Positions 15,709 to 24,552 of a stretch of 64,000 nucleotides of DNA are shown piece after piece. The stretch comes from Aeromicrobium sp. Root472D3 (lineage in GTDB: Bacteria; Actinomycetota; Actinomycetes; Propionibacteriales; Nocardioidaceae). How positions within the stretch are numbered: position 1 is the first letter of the stretch; every line of letters begins with the position of its first letter. The translations under genes were made by a program, and so were the position numbers. The notes under the pieces were generated by a model, which saw nothing but the letters and a program-made list of their open reading frames with translations, was not told the DNA's origin and searched no databases. The DNA lies in assembly GCF_001426485.1 (NCBI RefSeq), contig NZ_LMET01000001.1:1564303-1628302 (forward strand). The letters run 5' to 3'.

Positions 15709-17838
15709 ATGACCGCCGCCCAGCACCGCGGACCGTCGTCGGCACCGGACGCGACGGCGCTGACCCGGCCCGACCACGGACGCACGATCCGCCTCGACAT
15801 CGAGGGGATGCGCACGATCGCGGTCGGCTCGGTGCTCGTCGCGCACGCGGGGGTGCCGTTCCTGGCCGGCGGCTTCGTCGGCGTCGACGTGTTTTTCGTG
15901 CTGTCGGGCTTCCTGATCACGGGTCTGCTGGCGCGCGAGGTGTCTCGGTCGGGACGCGTGAGCCTGACGACGTTCTGGGCGCGGCGGATGAAGCGGCTCC
16001 TGCCCGCCAGCGCGACCGTGCTGCTGTTCTCGGCCGCCGTGGCCTACGCGTTCCTGCCGATCACCCAGCGCAAGGACTTCGGCGGCGACATCGTCTCGGC
16101 GGCGCTGTACGTCGTGAACTGGCGCCTGGCCGACCGCGGCGTCGACTACCTGGCCGAGGACGTGGGTCAGTCGCCGGTGCAGCACTACTGGTCGCTGGCG
16201 GTCGAGGAGCAGTTCTACGTCGTCTGGCCGATCCTGATGCTGGTCATCGGGCTCATCGCGGCGCGCCGGTGGAGGCTCGGTGCCTTCGGCGTGCTCGGCG
16301 TCGTCACGCTCGCGTCGTTCGCGTACTCGGTGCAGCAGACCGCCTCGAGCCCCGCGACGGCGTACTTCGTGTCGACGACCCGCATCTGGGAGCTCGGCAT
16401 CGGCGCCCTGCTGGCGCTGGGGGCCTCGCAGGTCGAGCGTCTCCCCGCCGTCGTGCGCGCCGTCGGCGGCTGGGTCGGCATCGCGATGATCGCGTACGCG
16501 GTGCTCGTGTTCGACGACTCGACGACGTGGCCGGGCGCCAACGCGCTCGTGCCGACGATCGGGGCGGCGCTGATGATCGCGAGCGGGCTGCGCGCCACCC
16601 CCGGGTCTCCGCAGCGGCTGCTGAGCCTGCCGCCGATGGTCTGGGTCGGCGGGCTGTCGTACTCGATCTACCTGTGGCACTGGCCGATCCTGGTCGCGGT
16701 CCAGGCCGAGCGTCCCGACCTGCAGCTGCGGTGGGTCGTCCTGGCGATGATCGCCTCGATCGTCCCGGCGTACCTGTCGAACCGGTTCATCGAGAACCCC
16801 ATCCGGTTCGGCACGTTCTTCAAGCCCGACGGCCGGGCGATCGGTATGGGCCTGGCGTTGACGGCCGTCGGCGTGGGCGTCGGCTGGGGCCTGTCCGTCT
16901 CGGCGACCGCCGGCGGGGTCGACGAGGCGACGACCGCGGCCAGCCCCGGAGCCGCGGCGCTGCTCGACCCCTCGAACCAGGACGTCGACTGGTCGGCGAT
17001 CCGCGAGGTCGACCGCATGCGTCCCCTTGCGACCGAGGCGGTCGACGACCGTCCGGCGTTCTACGACGACGGATCCGGCTGCCAGGTCAGAGACGGCGAC
17101 GCGGTCCCGAAGCCGTGCGAGTCGGGCGACACGTCGTCGAGCCGCACGGTCGTGATCGTCGGCGACTCCAAGATCGCCCAGTGGCAGCCCGCGATCGCCG
17201 CGATCGGGCGGCGCGAGGGCTTCAAGGTCGTCCAGTTCACCAAGTCGGCGTGCTCGTGGACCGACGTCGACCTCGACCGCAAGAACAACACCGACTGCCG
17301 GGCCTGGGGCCGCGCGGTGCTGAAGGACGTGCTCGCGCTCGATCCCGAGCTCGTCGTCGTGTCGCACCGTCAGGGCACGGCGCTGCCGGCGGGGGCGACC
17401 GATCGGAGCCAGGAGACGAAGGCCGCGATGGTCGGGGGCCTGGTCTCGTACTGGGGCACCCTGACCCGCGCGGGCATCCCGGTCACGGCGTTGCTCGACA
17501 ACCCCGCGCCGACGACGCAGCCCGTGTACGAGTGCGTCGCCCAGAACCCGAAGGACCTGCCGCGGTGCGCCTTCGACCGTGACGCGGGCATCGCCGCCTC
17601 GGGCGCCCCGGCCGCCCGCGAGGCCGCCGCCGAGGTGCCGGGGGTGTCGGTGGCCGACCTGACCTCGACGATCTGCCCCGATGGTCGGCGCTGCGCGGCC
17701 GTGATCGGCAACGTGCTGGTCTACCGCCAGACGACGCACCTGACGAAGACGTTCGTGCTGAGCGCCGAGCGACAGCTGTCGGCCGCGCTCGCGGCCGCGA
17801 CGGACGGTGCCGTGGGCGAACCGCTCGCCGCCCCCTGA
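15709..17838 (+). CDS. Membrane acyltransferase 3 with SGNH domain (OafA/YrhL-like)
   Basis: 709 residues. The acyltransferase-3 domain (about 30-400) has ten or so membrane helices, starting DIEGMRTIAVGSVLVAHAG with the catalytic His and the GVDVFFVLSGFLITG motif, and contains SLAVEEQFY. A C-terminal extracytoplasmic SGNH domain follows, with VIVGDSKIAQW (nucleophile Ser near 490) and a late DLTSTICPDG segment. Such proteins O-acylate surface polysaccharides or lipids using a cytoplasmic acyl donor. AGGGAG precedes the ATG. Confidence 0.93.
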   Translation: MTAAQHRGPSSAPDATALTRPDHGRTIRLDIEGMRTIAVGSVLVAHAGVPFLAGGFVGVDVFFVLSGFLITGLLAREVSRSGRVSLTTFWARRMKRLLPASATVLLFSAAVAYAFLPITQRKDFGGDIVSAALYVVNWRLADRGVDYLAEDVGQSPVQHYWSLAVEEQFYVVWPILMLVIGLIAARRWRLGAFGVLGVVTLASFAYSVQQTASSPATAYFVSTTRIWELGIGALLALGASQVERLPAVVRAVGGWVGIAMIAYAVLVFDDSTTWPGANALVPTIGAALMIASGLRATPGSPQRLLSLPPMVWVGGLSYSIYLWHWPILVAVQAERPDLQLRWVVLAMIASIVPAYLSNRFIENPIRFGTFFKPDGRAIGMGLALTAVGVGVGWGLSVSATAGGVDEATTAASPGAAALLDPSNQDVDWSAIREVDRMRPLATEAVDDRPAFYDDGSGCQVRDGDAVPKPCESGDTSSSRTVVIVGDSKIAQWQPAIAAIGRREGFKVVQFTKSACSWTDVDLDRKNNTDCRAWGRAVLKDVLALDPELVVVSHRQGTALPAGATDRSQETKAAMVGGLVSYWGTLTRAGIPVTALLDNPAPTTQPVYECVAQNPKDLPRCAFDRDAGIAASGAPAAREAAAEVPGVSVADLTSTICPDGRRCAAVIGNVLVYRQTTHLTKTFVLSAERQLSAALAAATDGAVGEPLAAP

Positions 17839-17862
17839 CCGTCCGACCCGCCCGCCACGCGG

Positions 17863-17912
17863 GAGGTGCATCCGCAACCTCCTGGAGGCCGAGACGGTTG
17901 CGGATCCACCTC
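17863..17912. terminator. Long hairpin between convergent genes
   Basis: Arms 17863-17879 and 17896-17912 pair over 17 bp with one mismatch, around a 16-nt loop. It lies between the acyltransferase and the convergent FetB-like gene, so it probably terminates both. The arms are unusually long for a terminator and could also be a copy of a dispersed palindrome. Confidence 0.65.
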
Positions 17913-17930
17913 GTCGCGAGGACGGCGCGG

Positions 17931-18683
17931 TCAGTCGGTCGTGACGGGCTGGGTCGAGCCGAGCCACGGGCCCAGCAGGCGGACGGTGAGGACCGCGGCG
18001 ACCGTCTGCGCCGCGAGCAGCCCCGCCAGCACCAGCAGCTGCACCTCGGCGGCCTCGGCGGGGGAGGCCCCACCGAGCAGCAGGCCGACGAACGCGCCGG
18101 GCAGCGTCACGAGCCCGGCGCTGCGGGTCTGGTCGATCGCCGGGACGAGCGCCCGGGCGACGGCCAGTCGACCGAAGGTCGACGTCGCCTGCCGGGGGGA
18201 GGCCCCGATCGCGAGCCACGCCTCGACCTGGCCCCAGTCGCGGGCGACGTCGTCGCGCATGCGTCCACCGGCCAGCGACGCCGCCGTCATCGAGCCGCCG
18301 ACGATCTGTGCCGCGAACGGCACGACGGTCTGCGAGCGCCACTCCAGCGCGCCGGTCGCCAGCACCGTGACGACGGCGGTCGTCGCGCCCACCACGATCG
18401 CCGCGCCGACGTGCGGCGCGAGACGGGCACCGCAGCCGATGCGCCGCACCGACGTCGCGGTCGCGGCGGCGATCATCACGCCCAGGTACAGCGCGACGCC
18501 CTCGGGGTGCCGGAACACCCAGGCGATGACGAGCGCGACGGCCACGAGCTGCACCGCGGCCCGGGCGACCGCCACCAGGGCGTCACGGCGGACGTGGACA
18601 CGCGACACGGTCAGTGCCAGCAGGGCGAGACCCACCAGTGCGGCGACGGCCAGTGCCGACTGCGCCGGATCGATCGTGCTCAC
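17931..18683 (-). CDS. FetB/UPF0014-family ABC transporter permease
   Basis: 250 residues with about seven membrane helices. The UPF0014 signature is clear: VPFAAQIVGGSMTAASLAGGRM, then EAWLAIGASPRQATS and RSAGLVTLPGAFVGLLLGGASPAEAAEVQL. In E. coli FetB works with the ATPase FetA in iron homeostasis. No ATPase gene lies beside it here. GTG 18683 is preceded by CAGACT six nt upstream, the weak leaderless pattern. Confidence 0.88.
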   Translation of the reverse strand: MSTIDPAQSALAVAALVGLALLALTVSRVHVRRDALVAVARAAVQLVAVALVIAWVFRHPEGVALYLGVMIAAATATSVRRIGCGARLAPHVGAAIVVGATTAVVTVLATGALEWRSQTVVPFAAQIVGGSMTAASLAGGRMRDDVARDWGQVEAWLAIGASPRQATSTFGRLAVARALVPAIDQTRSAGLVTLPGAFVGLLLGGASPAEAAEVQLLVLAGLLAAQTVAAVLTVRLLGPWLGSTQPVTTD

Positions 18684-18721
18684 CCCGGCAGTCTGCCCCC
18701 TCGGGGATCAGTGCGGCGGTC

Positions 18722-19558
18722 TCAGGCGCGGACCGCCGGTGGCCGGTCGGCCGACAGCGACGCGAGCAGCGACAGCTTCTCGGACGTCCTGGTGCCCGGC
18801 GCGGGGTGGTAGACCACGAGGGTCAGGCCGTCGTCGCCCGCGACGGCGAGACGCTCCTTGGACAGCGTGAGGTCGCCGACCTGCGGATGGGGCATGACCG
18901 CCACGCCGCCCTCGCGGACGTGCACGTCGTGCCGGGCCCAGAGCCGTCTGAAGTCGTCGCTCGCGATCGACAGCTCCCCGACCAGGCGGACGGACCGTGG
19001 GTCGTGCGCGTCAGGACCGATCGACTGCCTGAAGCTCGCCACCATGAAGGCCATCGCGTCCTCGAAGCCGGGGCACAGGGCCTGCTCGGCCGGATCGAGG
19101 AACATCGCCCGCAGCCGGTTCCCGCCCACGTGCAGGTTGGGGTTGACCGCCCGTGCCAGGTCGTTGGCGGCCAGGACGTCGAGGTGCCGGCTCTCGACGT
19201 GGGCCGGCAGGCCGATCGACGCGACGAGACCCAGGATGCCGTCCGGCACGCGGGGGCCCCGGCGCACGGCGCGGTTGCGGGGTCGCGGTGCCACGAGCGC
19301 GAGCAGGTAGGCCGTGGCGGTCTCGTCGAGCAGCAGCACCCGTGCGAGCGACTCCAGCACCGGGGCGGACGGGTTGTGGTCGCGCCCCTGCTCGAGGCGG
19401 AGGTAGTAGTCGGCGCTGATGCCCGCCAGCATCGCGACCTCCTCGCGACGCAGACCCTCGACACGGCGGCGCCCCAGCGCGGGCAGCCCCACGTCGTCCG
19501 GACGCACGAGGGCCCGCCGGGCGCTCAGGTAGTCACCGAGCAGGCTGTGGGCGGTCAT
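18722..19558 (-). CDS. XRE-family regulator with MmyB-like ligand domain
   Basis: 278 residues. An N-terminal helix-turn-helix carries RRVEGLRREEVAMLAGIS and YYLRLEQGRD (about 32-60), the signature of this group. The C-terminal half (about 105-270) is an MmyB-like PAS domain. TACCGT at 19570-19565 ends exactly 6 nt before the ATG. It is divergent from the PdxI-like reductase with a 101-bp gap, the expected arrangement for a regulator and its target oxidoreductase. Confidence 0.92.
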   Translation of the reverse strand: MTAHSLLGDYLSARRALVRPDDVGLPALGRRRVEGLRREEVAMLAGISADYYLRLEQGRDHNPSAPVLESLARVLLLDETATAYLLALVAPRPRNRAVRRGPRVPDGILGLVASIGLPAHVESRHLDVLAANDLARAVNPNLHVGGNRLRAMFLDPAEQALCPGFEDAMAFMVASFRQSIGPDAHDPRSVRLVGELSIASDDFRRLWARHDVHVREGGVAVMPHPQVGDLTLSKERLAVAGDDGLTLVVYHPAPGTRTSEKLSLLASLSADRPPAVRA

Positions 19559-19564
19559 GGCTCC

Positions 19565-19570
19565 ACGGTA
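19565..19570 (-). promoter_or_regulatory. -10 box of leaderless XRE-regulator transcript
   Basis: TACCGT on the minus strand, 6 nt before ATG 19558. Confidence 0.55.
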
Positions 19571-19659
19571 CCGACGGGGGCCGCCCGCTGACTGTCCCTG
19601 CGACTCCCAGGATGACGGGGGCACTGGTGGGGACGGCGAGGGGCCCGCACGGTGGTGGC

Positions 19660-20529
19660 ATGACATCGACCCTTCCCGGCGGAACCTTCACCCTCTTCGA
19701 CGACGTCGTCGTCCCTCGCTTCGGCTACGGCGCCATGCAGCTCGCGGGCCCGCTCGTGCTGGGACCGCCTGCCGATCCGGCGCAGGCCGTGCGGGTGCTG
19801 CGCGAGGCGGTGGCTCTCGGCATCACGCACGTCGACACGGCCGACGCGTACGGGCCGCACGTCACGAACCGGCTCATCCGGCAGGCGCTCCATCCGTACG
19901 ACGGCGCGGTGCACGTCGTCACGAAGGTCGGATCCCTGCGCGACGACGACGGGGGGTGGCCACCCGCGCGCTCGCCCGACCAGCTGCGCGAGGCGGTGCG
20001 CTCGAACCTCGACACCCTCGGCCTCGACGTGCTCGACGTCGTCAACCTGCGCGTCGGCGGGCCGACGGGTCCCGAGGACGGCTCGCTCGAGGAGGCGTTC
20101 ACCGCATTGGCCGAGCTGCAGCAGGCGGGACTCGTCCGGCACCTGGGCGTCAGCAACGTGACGTCGGAGCAGATCGCCGAGGCCCGAGCGCTCGCACCGG
20201 TCGTGTGCGTGCAGAACGCCTACAACCTCGCGCACCGCGCGGACGACCACCTCGTCGACGAGCTCGCCGACGCCGGCATCGCGTACGTGCCGTTCTTCCC
20301 CCTCGGCGGGTTCAGTCCGCTGCAGGCGGGCGCCCTCACGACCGTCGCGTCACGACTGAGGTCGACACCGATGGGGGTGGCGCTGGCGTGGCTGCTGCAC
20401 CGCTCGCCGAACATCCTGCTGATCCCCGGCACGTCGTCGGTGGAGCACCTGCGCGAGAACGTCGCGCAGGCCGGTGTGTCGCTGTCCGCGACCGACCTGG
20501 CGGAGCTGGACGGCATCGCGGGCGTCTGA
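19660..20529 (+). CDS. pdxI: Aldo/keto reductase of the YdbC/PdxI type
   Basis: 289 residues. The AKR barrel shows DTADAYGPHVTN (catalytic Asp/Tyr), VVTKVG (catalytic Lys) and DVVNLRVGG in place of the usual His segment. The late blocks HLGVSNVT, VPFFPLGGFSPLQ and LIPGTSSVEHLREN closely follow E. coli YdbC, which has been shown to be the pyridoxal reductase PdxI of vitamin B6 salvage. The gene symbol is by homology. ATG 19660 has CACGGT six nt upstream and no Shine-Dalgarno. Confidence 0.82.
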   Translation: MTSTLPGGTFTLFDDVVVPRFGYGAMQLAGPLVLGPPADPAQAVRVLREAVALGITHVDTADAYGPHVTNRLIRQALHPYDGAVHVVTKVGSLRDDDGGWPPARSPDQLREAVRSNLDTLGLDVLDVVNLRVGGPTGPEDGSLEEAFTALAELQQAGLVRHLGVSNVTSEQIAEARALAPVVCVQNAYNLAHRADDHLVDELADAGIAYVPFFPLGGFSPLQAGALTTVASRLRSTPMGVALAWLLHRSPNILLIPGTSSVEHLRENVAQAGVSLSATDLAELDGIAGV

Positions 20530-20535
20530 CGCCGG

Positions 20536-21213
20536 TCAGGAGGCGACGAGTCGCGGAGCCACCGCGGCGACACGGCGCCGCAGGTCGAGGTACGCGGAGT
20601 CGAAGGCCGCGTCGCCGCCCTGCCGGACGGGGTCGGGCACCGACCAGTGAAGGGCGGGGGAGGACGTCGACGCGAGCTCCTCGTACGCCTGGTCGCAGAC
20701 CGCGACGATGAAGTCGCCGTCGGCCGCGACGTCACCCCACGAGGTCGGGGTCGATGACAGCAGCGCGAGGTGACGGCGCTCGGCCACGCGTCGCGCACCG
20801 TCCGCGATGCCCTCGGCAGGTCGGGTGCCCGCCGAGGCGACGGGCACGTCGCTCGCCTCGGCCCACAGCGCGGCTGCGAGCTGCGACCTGGCCGAGTTGG
20901 CCGAGCACACGAACACGACCCGGGCGACGGCCAAGGGGGTCGGTGCCGGGCCGGTGGACGCCTCGACCGACGCGAGGGTCAGGTAGGTGCGTCGGCGGTC
21001 TCCCTCCGACCGGCGCCGGACGACGAGCCCTGCCTCCTCGAGCACCCCGAGGTGGTGGGCCAGGAGGTTCGACGGCAGGCCGACCAGCTCCTGCAGCGAG
21101 CTCGGCGAGCGGTCACCGAGCTCGAGCGCGTCCATGACGGCGAGGCGGGTCACGTCCGCCAGCGCAGCGTGCTGGTGGGCCCGACGCGATAGCTCACTTC
21201 GCTCAGTGTTCAT
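20536..21213 (-). CDS. ArsR regulator fused to an arsenate-reductase-like phosphatase domain
   Basis: 225 residues. Residues 1-85 are an ArsR winged helix (LQELVGLPSNLLAHHLGVLEEAGLV). Residues 95-225 are a low-molecular-weight phosphatase/ArsC domain with the P-loop VFVCSANSARSQ (Cys, five residues, Arg) and a DP general-acid motif in WSVPDPVRQG. No paired redox Cys like those of ArsC is clear. It is divergent from the Acr3 gene, and the shared operator lies in the 45-bp gap. ATG 21213 sits 7 nt after a CAAACT -10. Confidence 0.88.
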   Translation of the reverse strand: MNTERSELSRRAHQHAALADVTRLAVMDALELGDRSPSSLQELVGLPSNLLAHHLGVLEEAGLVVRRRSEGDRRRTYLTLASVEASTGPAPTPLAVARVVFVCSANSARSQLAAALWAEASDVPVASAGTRPAEGIADGARRVAERRHLALLSSTPTSWGDVAADGDFIVAVCDQAYEELASTSSPALHWSVPDPVRQGGDAAFDSAYLDLRRRVAAVAPRLVAS

Positions 21214-21215
21214 TG

Positions 21216-21252
21216 AGTCAAGTTTGACTGACCGGCATCGGGACGTCAAGAT
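21216..21252. promoter_or_regulatory. Divergent arsenic promoter with ArsR-type operator
   Basis: AGTCAAGTTTGACT (21216-21229) is an inverted repeat (6-2-6). On the minus strand TTGACG (21249-21244), 17 nt and CAAACT (21226-21221) form a promoter whose -10 sits in the centre of that repeat. On the plus strand CAAGAT (21247-21252) ends 6 nt before the GTG of the transporter. Arsenite release of the fused ArsR would switch on both directions. Confidence 0.7.
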
Positions 21253-21258
21253 GGTCGC

Positions 21259-22371
21259 GTGAGCACCACTCCGCAGACGTCCCCGCCGGCCGACGCCGAC
21301 GTGATCTCGGGCCTCTCGCGGCTCGATCGCCTCCTGCCCGTCTGGATCGTCGTCGCGATGGCCGTCGGGCTCGTGCTCGGCCGCACGGTCGACGGCCTCG
21401 ACGACGCCCTGGACGCCGTGAGGATCGGCTCGGTGTCGCTGCCGATCGCGATCGGCCTGCTCGTGATGATGTACCCCGTCCTGGCCAAGGTGCGGTACGA
21501 CGAGACCCGCCGGGTCACCGGCGACCGGCGACTGCTCGTGGCCTCGCTCGCGCTCAACTGGATCCTCGGGCCGGCGCTGATGTTCGCCCTCGCCTGGCTG
21601 CTGCTGCCCGACCTGCCCGAGTTCCGCACGGGCCTCATCATCGTGGGCCTCGCCCGGTGCATCGCGATGGTGCTGATCTGGAACGACCTCGCCTGCGGTG
21701 ACCGCGAGGCCGCGGCCGTGCTGGTCGCGATCAACTCGGTCTTCCAGGTCTTCGCGTTCGCGGCTCTCGGCTGGTTCTACCTCCAGATCCTGCCGGGCTG
21801 GCTCGGCCTGTCCACGACCAGCGCCGACTTCTCGGTGTGGGCGATCACCGCCAGCGTCCTGGTCTTCCTCGGCATCCCCCTCGTCGCCGGGTTCCTGACC
21901 CGGACGATCGGCGAGAAGGCCAAGGGGCGCGACTGGTACGAGGGGACGTTCCTGCCCCGGCTCGGGCCCTGGGCGCTCTACGGTCTGCTGTTCACGATCG
22001 TCGTGCTGTTCGCCCTGCAGGGCGACGCGATCACCAGCCGCCCGCTCGACGTCGTCCGCATCGCCGTCCCGCTGCTCGTCTACTTCGCTATCACCTTCGG
22101 TGCCGGCATGGTGATCGGCCGGTGGCTCGGCCTCGGGTACGCCAAGACCGCGACGCTCGCGTTCACGGCAGCGGGCAACAACTTCGAGCTGGCGATCGCC
22201 GTGGCGATCGGCACCTTCGGGGTCACCTCCGGCCAGGCCCTGGCCGGTGTCGTCGGCCCCCTCATCGAGGTCCCGGTGCTCGTGGGACTCGTGTACGTCT
22301 CGCTCTGGGCCCGCAGGTTCTTCACCGACGGCCCCACCTCGTCCCCCACCCCAGGAGGCACCCGTGCCTGA
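21259..22371 (+). CDS. arsB: Arsenite efflux transporter, Acr3 family
   Basis: 370 residues, ten predicted membrane helices. Acr3 hallmarks are the Cys in VGLARCIAMVLIWNDLACGD (about 131-150) and TFAAGNNFELAIAVAI-like text in helix 9 (FTAAGNNFELAIAV). It extrudes arsenite. The GTG start at 21259 is supported by CAAGAT 6 nt upstream. The stop overlaps the downstream arsC by 8 bp. Confidence 0.95.
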   Translation: MSTTPQTSPPADADVISGLSRLDRLLPVWIVVAMAVGLVLGRTVDGLDDALDAVRIGSVSLPIAIGLLVMMYPVLAKVRYDETRRVTGDRRLLVASLALNWILGPALMFALAWLLLPDLPEFRTGLIIVGLARCIAMVLIWNDLACGDREAAAVLVAINSVFQVFAFAALGWFYLQILPGWLGLSTTSADFSVWAITASVLVFLGIPLVAGFLTRTIGEKAKGRDWYEGTFLPRLGPWALYGLLFTIVVLFALQGDAITSRPLDVVRIAVPLLVYFAITFGAGMVIGRWLGLGYAKTATLAFTAAGNNFELAIAVAIGTFGVTSGQALAGVVGPLIEVPVLVGLVYVSLWARRFFTDGPTSSPTPGGTRA

Positions 22372-22774
22372 CCGCCCCACCGTCCTGTTCGTCTGCGTGC
22401 ACAACGCCGGACGCTCGCAGATGGCGGCCGGCTTCCTGACGGCCCTGGCCGGTGACCGCATCGACGTGCTGTCGGCCGGATCGATGCCCGGCGACCAGAT
22501 CAACCCGACCGCCGTCGCGGCGATGGCCGAGGTCGGCATCGACATCGCCGGCGAGCAGCCCAAGAAGCTGTCGGACGACGCGGTGCGCGCCTCCGACGTC
22601 GTCATCACGATGGGCTGCGGCGACGAGTGCCCGTACCACCCCGGCAAGCGGTACGAGGACTGGGTGCTCGACGACCCGGCCGGGCAGGGCATCGAGGCCG
22701 TCCGCCCCATCCGTGACGAGGTCAGGGCGAGGGTCGAGGCGCTGATCGACTCGCTCGCGACGTCGCCGTCCTGA
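22364..22774 (+). CDS. arsC: Arsenate reductase, LMW-phosphatase type
   Basis: 136 residues with the P-loop FVCVHNAGRSQ (nucleophile Cys near residue 11), SAGSMPGDQINP and the resolving region GCGDECPYHPGKRYEDW with two Cys. This form resembles Corynebacterium ArsC enzymes that use mycothiol and mycoredoxin. It reduces arsenate to arsenite for export by Acr3. AGGAGG (22353-22358) precedes GTG 22364, inside the end of the transporter gene. Confidence 0.95.
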   Translation: MPDRPTVLFVCVHNAGRSQMAAGFLTALAGDRIDVLSAGSMPGDQINPTAVAAMAEVGIDIAGEQPKKLSDDAVRASDVVITMGCGDECPYHPGKRYEDWVLDDPAGQGIEAVRPIRDEVRARVEALIDSLATSPS

Positions 22775-24424
22775 TCAGCCGACGGCGTCGGCCGCCGCGC
22801 GGCCCGCGACCCGTCCGGAGAACAGGCAGCCGCCGAGGAACGTCCCCTCGAGCGCGTTGTAGCCCATCATGCCGCCGCCACCGAAGCCGTTGACCTCGCC
22901 CGCGGCGTACAGCCCCGGCAGGGGAGCGCCGTCGGGCGTCAGGCAGCGTCCGGACAGGTCGGTCTCGAGCCCGCCGAGCGTCTTGCGGGTCAGGATGTTG
23001 AGCCGGACCGCGATCAGCGGGCCGTTCTTCGGGTCGAGGAACCGGTGCGGCGTCGCGACCCGGATGAGCTTGTCGCCCCGATATCGACGAGCGCCCCGCA
23101 TCGCGGTGATCTGCGCGTCCTTGGTGAAGTCGTTGTCGATCTCGCGGTCGCGCGCCTCGAGCAGGTGTCGCAGGTCGGCCTCGTCGACGTGCCCCGTGTC
23201 GCCGACCTCGTTCATGCCGGCGACGAGCCCCGTGAGGTTGTCGGCCACGACGAAGTCCTCGCCGTGGTTCTTGAACGCCTCGATCGGGCCGGGCGCCCCG
23301 GCCTTCAGCCGGCTCAGCAGCAGCTTGACGTCCTTGCCGGTCAGGTCGGGGTTCTGCTCCGAGCCCGACAGCGCGAACTCCTTCTCGATGACCTTCTGCG
23401 TCAGGACGAACCACGAGTAGTCGTGCCCTGTGCCCCGCAGGTGCCGCAGCGTGCCGAGGGTGTCGAAACCCGGGAAGTACGGTGCCGGCAGCCGTCTGCC
23501 GGTGGCGTCGAGCCACAGCGACGACGGGCCCGGCAGGATGCGGATGCCGTGGTTGTCCCAGATCGGGTCCCAGTTGCGCAGGCCCTCGACGTACGCCCAC
23601 AGGCGGTCGGGGTTGATGACGCGGGCTCCCGCATGCTCGCTGATGGCCAGCATGCGCCCGTCGACGTGGGCGGGGACGCCGGCGACCATCGTCGCGGGCG
23701 GGGTTCCGAGCCGCTCCGGCCACACCGTCCGGACGAGGTCGTGGTCGCCGCCGATGCCCCCTGACGTCACGATGACGGCCTGGCCGCGCAGCTCGAACTC
23801 GCCGGTCTCGACGCGGCTGGAGGCGACGCCGCGATCGACCGCGGTGGGCTCGAGGACGGCCCCTCGGACGCCGACGACGGCGCCGTCCTCGACGACCAGG
23901 CCGTCGACCCGGCGTCGGAACGCGAACGAGATGCGGCCGGTCGCGACGTGCTCGCGCACGCGCCGCTCGAACGGTGCGACGACACCGGGACCCGTGCCCC
24001 ACGTCAGGTGGAAGCGCGGCACCGAGTTGCCGTGTCCCTCGGCGCGTCCGTCACCGCGCTCGGCCCACCCCACGACGGGGAACAGCCGCAGCCCCATCTC
24101 GTGCAGCCACGCGCGCTTCTCGCCGGCGGCGAAGTCGAGGTAGGCCTCGGCCCACCGGCGCGGCCAGGCGTCCTCCTCGCGGTCGAACTGTGCGCTGCCC
24201 ATCCAGTCCTGCGTCGCCAGCGCGAGCGAGTCCTTGACGCCCATGCGTCGCTGCTCGGGGGAGTCGACGAAGAACAGGCCGCCCAGGCTCCAGAACGCCT
24301 GACCGCCGAGGTTCTGCTCACCCTCCTGGTCGACCAGCACGACCGACCGTCCCCGGTCGGCCGCCTCGGCCGCGGCGGTGAGTCCGGCGATGCCCGCCCC
24401 GACGACGATGATGTCTGCGTCCAC
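22775..24424 (-). CDS. FAD-binding dehydrogenase (ketosteroid-dehydrogenase/fumarate-reductase-like)
   Basis: 549 residues. The N-terminal FAD motif is VVGAGIAGLTAAAEAADRG (about 7-25), followed by GGQAFWSLGGLF. The substrate-side segment IVTSGGIGGDHDLV is central, and the C-terminal GLYAAGEVNGFGGGGMMGYN (about 506-525) closes the FAD site. It belongs to the actinobacterial FAD-binding dehydrogenase group (like M. tuberculosis Rv0785), whose substrate is unknown. AGGAG precedes GTG 24424. It is convergent and abutting with arsC, and divergent from a PucR-type regulator. Confidence 0.88.
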   Translation of the reverse strand: MDADIIVVGAGIAGLTAAAEAADRGRSVVLVDQEGEQNLGGQAFWSLGGLFFVDSPEQRRMGVKDSLALATQDWMGSAQFDREEDAWPRRWAEAYLDFAAGEKRAWLHEMGLRLFPVVGWAERGDGRAEGHGNSVPRFHLTWGTGPGVVAPFERRVREHVATGRISFAFRRRVDGLVVEDGAVVGVRGAVLEPTAVDRGVASSRVETGEFELRGQAVIVTSGGIGGDHDLVRTVWPERLGTPPATMVAGVPAHVDGRMLAISEHAGARVINPDRLWAYVEGLRNWDPIWDNHGIRILPGPSSLWLDATGRRLPAPYFPGFDTLGTLRHLRGTGHDYSWFVLTQKVIEKEFALSGSEQNPDLTGKDVKLLLSRLKAGAPGPIEAFKNHGEDFVVADNLTGLVAGMNEVGDTGHVDEADLRHLLEARDREIDNDFTKDAQITAMRGARRYRGDKLIRVATPHRFLDPKNGPLIAVRLNILTRKTLGGLETDLSGRCLTPDGAPLPGLYAAGEVNGFGGGGMMGYNALEGTFLGGCLFSGRVAGRAAADAVG

Positions 24425-24455
24425 TGTGTGCTCCTCGGTCGTGGCCCGTCCGGCC

Positions 24456-24537
24456 TGTCACTCAGGATGTAGAACGGTGGTCGCTGGGGCAAGATGTGTT
24501 GTCACCGGGTGAGCACGCCGCCCACCGCGGGGTGACA
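24456..24537. promoter_or_regulatory. Three TGTCAC boxes between the FAD dehydrogenase and PucR gene
   Basis: TGTCAC occurs at 24456-24461 and 24500-24505, and inverted (GTGACA) at 24532-24537. The 44-bp and 32-bp steps are close to whole helical turns. They are candidate PucR sites. Confidence 0.4.
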
Positions 24538-24552
24538 GAGAGGTCGACGGCC

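Noticed and set aside
15607..18342. A 911-codon open frame on the minus strand opposite the acyltransferase
   Set aside because: It is an Arg/His/Gln-rich antisense shadow with no domain. The plus-strand acyltransferase accounts for the coding signal.
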